A stretch of DNA of 10,945 bases from JBAZAX01 sp041671765 (GTDB lineage: Bacteria > Babelota > Babeliae > Babelales > RVW-14): NCBI GenBank assembly GCA_041671765.1, contig JBAZAX010000039.1, forward strand, positions 1-10,945, read 5' to 3'. Numbering within the stretch: position 1 is the stretch's first letter; the number at the start of each line of letters is the position of its first letter. This document shows, in pieces, positions 1-6,368 of the stretch. The notes beneath the pieces were generated by a model, which saw only the letters and a list, made by a program, of their open reading frames with translations, ran no database searches and had not been told where the DNA came from. The position numbers were made by a program, and so were the translations under genes.

Positions 1-160
1 CCAGAACAGACAGCAACGCTTTTGCCTTCGGCATCAAAAATAATAGCAACGCCATCATTAAATTAAGCAATGAAACCGGAGAACTCTCCATCGATAACAG
101 TAATGCCATTATTAAGCTTGACAGAGATTTAAGAACCGACAGTAATGCCTTCGCTTATGG
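1..160 (+). repeat. Long direct repeat, copy 1
   Basis: Matches 379-538 at 159 of 160 bases (offset 378 nt, or 126 codons). The single mismatch is T128/C506, silent in an Asp codon. At protein level the identity continues to nt 179 (59 identical residues), with only silent changes in the last stretch. The copy begins at the window edge and may extend further left. Confidence 0.95.
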
Positions 161-1685
161 TATTAAAAACAACTCTAACACTCTCTTGGCTCTAAACCGC
201 ACAACATCCAACGCTTTACTCTTCGGCGATCGCAATAATTCTAACGCCATCGTATTACTCGATCGCAAGGTTCGTGTGAACAGCAACGCTATGCTTTACT
301 TGAACCGTACAACATCCAACGCTTTACTCTTTGGTGATCGCAACAACTCTAACGCCATTGTCACTCTCGGTAGAACCACCAGAACAGACAGCAACGCTTT
401 TGCCTTCGGCATCAAAAATAATAGCAACGCCATCATTAAATTAAGCAATGAAACCGGAGAACTCTCCATCGATAACAGTAATGCCATTATTAAGCTTGAC
501 AGAGACTTAAGAACCGACAGTAATGCCTTCGCTTATGGCATCAAAAATAATAGCAACGCTATAGTTTATCTTGCTTCTTCTGGTGATCCTGCTATGACTC
601 GCGCCAACAGCAACGCCATTGTCTCTTGGATTAAATCAACCAGTAACACTGCCAACTGGTTGAACACGAGAGTCAGAACCGATAGCAACGCTTTTGCTTT
701 CAACATCAAAAATAACAGCAACGCTATTATTTATCTTGGAAATACAACAAATGGTCTTGAGCAACAGATAACAAACAACAGCAATGCTATAAAATACCAA
801 GCTGATCATTTTGTAACCATAAATAATGGAAAGCTCACTGCACTTGGAGGAGTAACTGGAACAACGGCCATCGCTGGACGAGGAATTTTATCAAGCCCAA
901 TTGATCTGCAAGGTGGAACGCTTACTTTGGGGAGTGATATGATTCTATCAAACCAAACAACAGTTGATTCATCCGGTAATTTTGACTTACAGAGTAATGC
1001 AATGGTCTTTGGCGGAAATTTAACATTGCCAACCAATGTTGCAATCAAAGTCATCTCAAGTGGTGTACTTGATGGTCAAGGCAATGAGCTTAAAAATGCA
1101 ATCAACTCAAAACTAATTATTGATAGCAATGTTACATTAACATTGCGTAATCTGAACTGGCGTGCTGCCGGATCCCCTCAAATAGAAATGCGATCCCCTA
1201 CATCAAAACTTACATTACAAAATACAGCACTGTGTTTTGATCGTGATTACTCATTCACGCAAGGGCAATTATTTATTCAGGATGATGTGTTTATAACCGG
1301 TACAAATAAATTCAGCTACGTATCAACAGAAACTTCTTATATCGCGCCACATTCAACTTTATACTTTGATAAAAACACAACATTCAGTTATAGCCCAAGA
1401 TTAATAACACGTCATACTCAATCAGAACGTAATTTAATTAAGATGACAGATGCAACATCCGAAATTTATTTTGATGAATGCACGTTACAATTACCTGACA
1501 GTGGTTGGCAACTGACGAGTGGAACAATTTACTTTGAAAACAAAGTAACCGTTTATGGCAACACAACTCAGGAAAATTCTTTTGAAATTGGCAACGGCCT
1601 TGCCTCCGGAGACATGAATATTCAATTATTGTCAGGCGCATTGTTAAATAACTTTGGTTATATCTATTACAACCCAAGTAACTAA
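1..1685 (+). CDS. SNA-repeat / beta-helix fibrous protein (5' partial)
   Basis: The reading frame (codons from position 3) is open to the left edge, so the true start lies upstream; the TTG at 186 is inside the repeats and is not a credible start. The visible 560 residues have two parts. Residues 1-270 carry 20 SNA or SNT motifs, each followed by a short hydrophobic stretch and a polar Asn/Thr/Arg segment, at intervals of mostly 11 or 14 residues. The rest is rich in Gly, Asn, Thr and alternating hydrophobic residues, with phrases such as GGTLTLGSD and SGVLDGQGNEL typical of right-handed beta-helix (pectin-lyase-like) proteins. One more SNA motif sits in this second part (near nt 996), linking the two. 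Ends in TAA at 1683-1685 before a strong terminator. A surface or secreted fibre is my inference; no signal peptide can be seen because the N-terminus is missing. Family not recognised. Confidence 0.85.
   Translation, partial: RTDSNAFAFGIKNNSNAIIKLSNETGELSIDNSNAIIKLDRDLRTDSNAFAYGIKNNSNTLLALNRTTSNALLFGDRNNSNAIVLLDRKVRVNSNAMLYLNRTTSNALLFGDRNNSNAIVTLGRTTRTDSNAFAFGIKNNSNAIIKLSNETGELSIDNSNAIIKLDRDLRTDSNAFAYGIKNNSNAIVYLASSGDPAMTRANSNAIVSWIKSTSNTANWLNTRVRTDSNAFAFNIKNNSNAIIYLGNTTNGLEQQITNNSNAIKYQADHFVTINNGKLTALGGVTGTTAIAGRGILSSPIDLQGGTLTLGSDMILSNQTTVDSSGNFDLQSNAMVFGGNLTLPTNVAIKVISSGVLDGQGNELKNAINSKLIIDSNVTLTLRNLNWRAAGSPQIEMRSPTSKLTLQNTALCFDRDYSFTQGQLFIQDDVFITGTNKFSYVSTETSYIAPHSTLYFDKNTTFSYSPRLITRHTQSERNLIKMTDATSEIYFDECTLQLPDSGWQLTSGTIYFENKVTVYGNTTQENSFEIGNGLASGDMNIQLLSGALLNNFGYIYYNPSN
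195..253 (+). repeat. Short direct repeat, copy 1
   Basis: Matches 303-361 at 53 of 59 bases (offset 108 nt, 36 codons). All six differences are third-position silent changes, so the encoded peptide (NRTTSNALLFGDRNNSNAI) is identical in both copies. Confidence 0.9.
303..361 (+). repeat. Short direct repeat, copy 2
   Basis: Second copy of the 59-base unit at 195-253, nested inside the larger 378-nt spacing. It shows that the SNA array grew by unit duplications of different sizes. Confidence 0.9.
379..538 (+). repeat. Long direct repeat, copy 2
   Basis: Second copy of the 160-base unit at 1-160. The phase is preserved (378 is a multiple of 3), so the duplication lengthens the protein without breaking the frame. 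It encodes several SNA motifs, including the RTDSNAF and IKNNSNA blocks. Confidence 0.95.
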
Positions 1686-1712
1686 TTTTGTAGCATTTAT
1701 TTCAACACTTTT

Positions 1713-1745
1713 GAAAATGGGCTTGCAAATTGCAAGCCCATTTTC
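1713..1745 (+). terminator. Intrinsic terminator after the SNA-repeat gene
   Basis: Perfect 16-base inverted repeat (1713-1728 with 1730-1745) containing the GC-rich arm GGGCTTGC. It is followed by AGTTTTATT. The innermost pairs must open to form a loop, leaving about 14 bp. It lies 28 nt after the stop codon. The T-run is modest, but the stem is much stronger than anything else in the AT-rich spacers. Confidence 0.8.
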
Positions 1746-1842
1746 AGTTTTATTACCAAATTTTACAAAACTTATTCAAAATAACAGAATTTGGCTTTTA
1801 ACAACCCATAAAACACCGCCGTAAAAGAATACTTTATTTTTT

Positions 1843-1848
1843 TATAAT
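1843..1848 (+). promoter_or_regulatory. Possible -10 box for the small secreted gene
   Basis: An exact TATAAT lies 56 nt upstream of the ATG at 1905 and after the terminator of the previous gene, where a new promoter is expected. I see no convincing -35 box at 16-18 nt, and TATAAT can occur by chance in DNA this AT-rich. Confidence 0.3.
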
Positions 1849-1904
1849 AAATGCATTAGAATAATATCAAAAGATGAAATAAAAAGTTAAAGGAGGAAGG
1901 GCGT

Positions 1905-2447
1905 ATGATGTTTGAGATTAAACTTTTTAATATTATGTTGTTGCTCGGACTAGTTCTAGCTTATATTCAAATATCAGCGGATAATACACCCTCTTCAATT
2001 TATGAAAATATTACAAATCTTGGTCCTTTATTTCAACTTTGTACAACAAGCACTTGGAAAGAATTTGCATTGAATAGCAATTTGCCTGAATTTAAGCAAA
2101 AAAAATGGGCCTGGATTGGGTTAATAACTATGAAAAGTAAAATTCCTTTAAAACTCAAAACTCTTAACTTGCAGTGGTATGGAAAAAAAATCGACGAACT
2201 ACAAGCTTCTCTTTACCAAAAAAAAGAAATGGATTCTACATTAATCCCAATACAACACAACCTTGTTTGTGATGGAACATGGAACACAAAAAAACAAGAG
2301 CTTACATTTAATGTAGATCAAAAGGTTGTATCGATAAATAATTATTATCTTGTTTTAAGTTTTTCAAAACACGAAGAAAACGCTCTTAAATCAGGAAAAT
2401 TTACGCTTCAAAATAAAAAATCAATTAATCTCTCCCAATTAGAATAA
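1905..2447 (+). CDS. Small secreted protein of unknown function
   Basis: 180 residues. The start is well supported: a full AAGGAGG ribosome-binding site (1890-1896) stands 8 nt before the ATG; a second ATG follows at once (1908) and would be too distant to be preferred. Residues 1-25 look like a signal peptide: Lys6, a hydrophobic run from about 9 to 23, and a likely cut after ISA. The mature part is rich in Lys, Asn and beta-forming residues, with Trp at 51, 68, 70, 91 and 126 and two cysteines (46, 122) that could form a disulfide. The pattern suggests a small beta-sandwich, but I recognise no family. It stands alone: a terminator precedes it and a 138-bp spacer with its own candidate promoter follows. 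An export role in the envelope or towards a host is inference. Confidence 0.85.
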   Translation: MMFEIKLFNIMLLLGLVLAYIQISADNTPSSIYENITNLGPLFQLCTTSTWKEFALNSNLPEFKQKKWAWIGLITMKSKIPLKLKTLNLQWYGKKIDELQASLYQKKEMDSTLIPIQHNLVCDGTWNTKKQELTFNVDQKVVSINNYYLVLSFSKHEENALKSGKFTLQNKKSINLSQLE

Positions 2448-2489
2448 TTGTCTAATATTTTTAATTGATCTCTATCATATCTTAACTTA

Positions 2490-2517
2490 TTGCATTCTAT
2501 TCTCATATTGGTATTAT
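2490..2517 (+). promoter_or_regulatory. Candidate sigma-70-type promoter for the FAD gene
   Basis: TTGCAT (2490-2495), a 16-nt gap and TATTAT (2512-2517) lie about 70 nt before the GTG start at 2586. Four of six -35 bases and five of six -10 bases match the consensus. It would drive the FAD enzyme and the epimerase as one transcript. Confidence 0.4.
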
Positions 2518-2585
2518 AAAAATAAAGTTGAAAACTTTTTATTGAATTCTAGATATGAATTAATCTAGTAGTAAAAGGGAACTTA

Positions 2586-3968
2586 GTGGCAGAGATAGTA
2601 ATAATAGGCGCCGGGCTAACCGGCTTGAGTGCAGCGTATAATCTTGAGGCAAACGGCCATCTTGATTACGAAATATTTGAACAAGGTTCACGACCCGGTG
2701 GACTTTTAAAAACCGAATCAGTTGATAATTTTAATTTTGATTATACAGGGCATTTGCTGCACATTAATAATCCCAAGTTCAAAATATTTTTGGATACAGT
2801 CCTCAACATTGAACAAAATACAACAAATAATAAACGCCAAAGTGCTATTTTTCATTCAAACTCCTTTGCATTATATCCATTCCAGATGAATTTATATGGC
2901 CTACCAACTGATGTCATTTACGATTGCATAAATGGATTTATCAAGCGTAAAACCAATATTAAAAACCCTGCAAATTTTCACCAGTGGGTACTTAAATATT
3001 TTGGACCGGGACTAGGAAAGCATTTTTTCTTTCCATATAATGGCAAACTACTAAGCTATGATGTTAAAAAAATATTACCATCTTGGACCGGACGATTTGT
3101 GCCTCAAACCAATTTAAAACTAATGCTAAATGGCGCCCTTGAAAAACCTAAAGACCAAAATATTGGTTACAATAATTCGTTTTATTACCCTAAATCTGGA
3201 GGAATTGAATTTCTTATAAAACAAATTACATCAAAACTAAATAAACAAATTAAAGTAAATCATAAGGCTGTTTTTGTTGATCTAAAGAATAAAACTGTAA
3301 CATTTGAGAATGGCCATGTTGAAAAATACAATAAATTAATCACAACAATGCCACTAAAAACATTACTGCAAAGCACTTCCTATTATAAACATCTTTCAGA
3401 CAAGCTTTTATGCAGCTCAGTTATTAATTTTAATCTTGGTTTTAATTCGCCGGATATTGGCCCTTGGCATTGGTTATATTTTCCGGAAAATAAGTTTCCA
3501 TTTTACAGATTAGGATTTTGGAACAATGTTTCGAAGTCCTGCGTTAAACCCGGTCACACCGGAATTTATGGCGAAACATCTTACCTACAAGGCACAAAAA
3601 CACAAAAGCATATTGATAAATTATCCGAAAGATCCATTAATGAATCATTGAATTTTTTGGGACTAACTAAAAATAATATTGTCGTACAAAAGAATTTGCG
3701 CTTGGAACACGCTTATGTAATATACGATTATTGGAGAGAAAAAAATTTAAATAAAATTTTGGATACACTTATACAATCATCAATTTATTCTGTAGGGCGC
3801 TTTGGTGGATGGAATTATTCAAGCATGCAAGAGGCTTTCCTTGATGGAGAAAATGTAGCCCAGCACATTCTTAACGAAATTCAAACGCCACTTGGCAACT
3901 CATACTTAATAAAAAACAGACAAAATTTAAGCTTTGAAACACCAAATTTTAAAAGCAAAATTTTTTAG
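2586..3968 (+). CDS. FAD-dependent oxidoreductase, protoporphyrinogen-oxidase / UGM-like
   Basis: 460 residues from a GTG start, with AAGGGA (2575-2580) 5 nt upstream. The N-terminus is a Rossmann FAD site: GAGLTG at 8-13, acidic E32 at the end of the second strand, then RPGG at 36-39. The middle carries PYNGK near 150-154, typical of this group. The C-terminal GRFGGWNYSSMQEA near 404-417 is the second FAD-contacting motif of amine-oxidase-fold enzymes. Such genes are often named protoporphyrinogen oxidase by homology, but members beside epimerases usually belong to surface-polysaccharide synthesis, and the fold is related to UDP-galactopyranose mutase. The epimerase follows after 35 nt, so I favour a nucleotide-sugar or glycan role over haem synthesis; no haem gene is nearby. 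The exact substrate is unknown. Cytoplasmic: no signal peptide. About 40 poorly conserved residues trail the last motif. Confidence 0.85.
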   Translation: MAEIVIIGAGLTGLSAAYNLEANGHLDYEIFEQGSRPGGLLKTESVDNFNFDYTGHLLHINNPKFKIFLDTVLNIEQNTTNNKRQSAIFHSNSFALYPFQMNLYGLPTDVIYDCINGFIKRKTNIKNPANFHQWVLKYFGPGLGKHFFFPYNGKLLSYDVKKILPSWTGRFVPQTNLKLMLNGALEKPKDQNIGYNNSFYYPKSGGIEFLIKQITSKLNKQIKVNHKAVFVDLKNKTVTFENGHVEKYNKLITTMPLKTLLQSTSYYKHLSDKLLCSSVINFNLGFNSPDIGPWHWLYFPENKFPFYRLGFWNNVSKSCVKPGHTGIYGETSYLQGTKTQKHIDKLSERSINESLNFLGLTKNNIVVQKNLRLEHAYVIYDYWREKNLNKILDTLIQSSIYSVGRFGGWNYSSMQEAFLDGENVAQHILNEIQTPLGNSYLIKNRQNLSFETPNFKSKIF

Positions 3969-4003
3969 GACAAAAGGCGAAACAAAAAAAAGGAACAGTC
4001 GTG

Positions 4004-4909
4004 ATGAAACAATTGAAAAAATTTTACGAAGGTAAGCGAGTCTTAGTAACAGGTGGAGCTGGTTTTATAGGTTCTCATTTAGTAGAAAAGCTTGTTGATA
4101 TTGGGGCACGCGTTACCGTACTTGATAATTTTTCGTCAGGGAAAATTCATAATCTTAAAAATGTAATTCCGAACGTAACAATAATTTATTCAGATGTAAG
4201 TCTTGATCACGTCGGCCTTAAGGCAACACATAATCAAGACATGGTATTTCACCTTGCTGCATTGGTTTCAGTTCCACAATCAATAAAATATCCTGAATTA
4301 TGTGATAAAATTAATACGCAGGGGACAAAAAACTTGCTTAATGGTTGCATTAAAAATCGTGTTAGTACATTTGTATTTTCATCATCCTGTGCAATATATG
4401 GCAATAAACAGAGTCCATGCAATGAATCCGATTCACCATGTCCACTTTCACCATATGCACAGAGTAAATTGATGGCTGAAAATTTATGTGTCAAATATTC
4501 GCAAGATTTTGCAATCAAAACCGCTTGCCTAAGATATTTTAATGTGTTCGGTGAGAGACAAAATTTCAATGGAGATTATGCCACCGTTATAGCAAAATTC
4601 AAGTACAATCTTGAAAACAACTTACCCTTAACTATTTTTGGTGATGGCACCCAAACTCGTGATTTTATACCGGTTTGTGAAGTTGTAGATGCAAATCTAA
4701 GAATTGGCATGCTTCAAAATCTAAATGGCGAAGTCTTCAATATTGCTTCAGGTAAAAGTATCAGCATAATTGATCTTATAAAAATGCTCGAACGAGAAGT
4801 CGGAAAAGTAGCCCCCGAAATTAAATTTGAAGGTGCCAGATCGGGAGACATAACTCATTCTGTTGCCAGTTGCGAAAAATACAAAAATATAATTAGATCA
4901 GCGTTTTAA
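4004..4909 (+). CDS. NAD-dependent sugar-nucleotide epimerase, short C-terminus
   Basis: 301 residues of the extended short-chain dehydrogenase family, closest in feel to UDP-glucose/UDP-GlcNAc 4-epimerases (GalE/WbpP type). Seen: Rossmann GGAGFIG at 17-23, VLDNFSSG near 39-46 (Asp41 binds the NAD ribose), HLAALVSVPQS near 83-93, the FSSSCAIYG strand, catalytic Y151xxxK155 in YAQSK, LRYFNVFG near 176-183, and the RDFI substrate-site motif near 219. Start: AGGA at 3991-3994 is 9 nt before this ATG; an adjoining GTG at 4001 is an alternative that adds one residue. The protein ends just after the RSGDITHSVAS segment, lacking the last 20-30 residues (LGYxP...eeGL...W) found in relatives. It follows the FAD gene by 35 nt and is probably cotranscribed with it. 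Likely makes a galactose-type or related nucleotide sugar; 4-epimerase against dehydratase specificity is inferred. Confidence 0.88.
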   Translation: MKQLKKFYEGKRVLVTGGAGFIGSHLVEKLVDIGARVTVLDNFSSGKIHNLKNVIPNVTIIYSDVSLDHVGLKATHNQDMVFHLAALVSVPQSIKYPELCDKINTQGTKNLLNGCIKNRVSTFVFSSSCAIYGNKQSPCNESDSPCPLSPYAQSKLMAENLCVKYSQDFAIKTACLRYFNVFGERQNFNGDYATVIAKFKYNLENNLPLTIFGDGTQTRDFIPVCEVVDANLRIGMLQNLNGEVFNIASGKSISIIDLIKMLEREVGKVAPEIKFEGARSGDITHSVASCEKYKNIIRSAF

Positions 4910-4912
4910 TAA

Positions 4913-6331
4913 TCAGCAGTAATACGTTTTATTTGTCCAACATGGAAAATTCTTAAACTTATCATCGCTTGTAAGTACACGTATTTTTCCACTTCTGACA
5001 TTTAGAACTGCAATTTGGGAAACATTTTTGCCGGTCTTAAGATTAAAACAGTCTGTTGAAAATGTAATATAATTTCCGCACTCAGACCAAACAGGCTCTT
5101 GCTTACTATGCTGATCAGTGGTGAGAGCCCTTTCCACAAAAAACTTATTATTAAGATTTATTGTGTAAAGTTGAAAAAATCCTTTTTTGGATCGGCAATA
5201 AACAATTGAGTTATTACGCTTGCAGTATGACGGAGCTGCGCAGTACCCTTTACCATTTGTGAGACGTTTAGTCTGTTTAGTTTTTGAATTTAGATAATAA
5301 ATCTGAGGTTTGCCAGTCTGGTAATCCGAGCAAAAAATTACATCACCATTTGGTAAAAAACATGGAGATGCGTTATTGCCTTCATTGTGAGTAAGCTGGA
5401 TAAAGACCTTCTTTTTATATTTATTACATAGCGCTTGATCATAAAGATAAAGCTCTGAATTTTTACGACCTGAAAGACACAGTACCGATTTGGAACCATC
5501 TTCAGAAAATGATGGTTGCATGTTTAACCCCTCGTATGATGAAATAATTCTTGTTTTATTTGAATTCAAATCCAGCGACATTAATCTATTATTTTCTTTT
5601 GTTAACTGTGAGAAAAATATCATCGGCGCTTGCGTGTGCCAACGAGGTGCAACGTTCATCATTTTTGATGAATATAAAATTCTCTCTTGCCTACATGCAT
5701 AATCCGCAATACAAATTGCCTTACATGAAGGGGAGATTTGCTTGCAATATGCAAGAGTACTAAGCATTGGTCCTTTTTCACCTGTTAGAGCAGGCAAAAG
5801 TTTATCGGAAATTGTATGTGCATCAAGTACCAGATTTTCATGTGAATATGCAAATGCTTTGTTAAATAAAACAACGCCTGAACTTGGCTCTTTTAAAACA
5901 ACCTCAATCCTGTATTTATTTAAAACATCATTATTTTTTAAGCATATAAAAAGCGAAACGCCATCTTTAAAAAGCTTAGATAAAACCTTTTTATCAGGTT
6001 CTTCTTCGGTTTTTTTTAATTCAACATCAAGTTGATCGGTGAATTCAAGATCGAATTTAATTATCTTGGCAAGTGTTGTTAAAGACTCATCTTTGCCAAC
6101 ACAAAGCATTAATGTTTTAATTTTTGAATGAGCTGACGAATTGGCACTAACTTGAACTGATATTTCGTCACTTTTTTTTGAATTTATACTTGCAGTTGAA
6201 GTAGAAGTTGTTGAGACTGAACTAGTCGAGACAGATGCTGTCTTAACAGTTTGAGAATCGGCACAAGAAGCATTTTGATTAAAACTTAAGACTAATAAAA
6301 TAAATACCATTTTTTTACAAAAATTGTGCAT
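4913..6331 (-). CDS. tolB: TolB, periplasmic beta-propeller of the Tol system
   Basis: 472 residues (TolB is usually about 430). TolB is the periplasmic protein that interacts with TolA and Pal to keep the outer membrane attached during division. Seen: a signal peptide (Lys6-7, hydrophobic 8-17, cut near ASCA at 24), then a Ser/Thr-rich linker to about residue 70, an N-terminal alpha/beta domain, and from about residue 230 six propeller blades marked by APRW, QPSFSEDG, SPCFLPNG, APSYCKRN, EPVWSECG and the terminal FPCW. The last matches the usual FPAW end, so the C-terminus is complete. AAAGG stands 5 nt before the ATG. tolA lies 37 nt upstream. Odd: 19 cysteines, four of them in 17 residues between the two domains. 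The gene ends 3 bp from the convergent epimerase. Confidence 0.9.
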   Translation of the reverse strand: MHNFCKKMVFILLVLSFNQNASCADSQTVKTASVSTSSVSTTSTSTASINSKKSDEISVQVSANSSAHSKIKTLMLCVGKDESLTTLAKIIKFDLEFTDQLDVELKKTEEEPDKKVLSKLFKDGVSLFICLKNNDVLNKYRIEVVLKEPSSGVVLFNKAFAYSHENLVLDAHTISDKLLPALTGEKGPMLSTLAYCKQISPSCKAICIADYACRQERILYSSKMMNVAPRWHTQAPMIFFSQLTKENNRLMSLDLNSNKTRIISSYEGLNMQPSFSEDGSKSVLCLSGRKNSELYLYDQALCNKYKKKVFIQLTHNEGNNASPCFLPNGDVIFCSDYQTGKPQIYYLNSKTKQTKRLTNGKGYCAAPSYCKRNNSIVYCRSKKGFFQLYTINLNNKFFVERALTTDQHSKQEPVWSECGNYITFSTDCFNLKTGKNVSQIAVLNVRSGKIRVLTSDDKFKNFPCWTNKTYYC

Positions 6332-6368
6332 ATGAACCTTTCATTGAGAATAAGATGTCTTTTATTTG

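Noticed and set aside
1..815. CRISPR array or non-coding tandem repeats
   Set aside because: Repeat units are of unequal length, keep the reading frame and differ only by silent changes, as expected of a coding repeat.
186..1685. TTG at 186 as the start of the SNA-repeat protein
   Set aside because: The same frame is open from position 3 to 185 and encodes the same repeats, so the gene continues off the left edge.
2436..2450. Small hairpin (CAATTA/TAATTG) at the end of the small secreted gene as a terminator
   Set aside because: Only six A-T-rich pairs, partly inside the coding end, and a poor T-run; too weak to claim.
2586..3968. True haem-pathway protoporphyrinogen oxidase
   Set aside because: No haem gene nearby, and the PYNGK and GRFGGWNYSSM motifs with an epimerase neighbour fit the polysaccharide-associated group better; not excluded.
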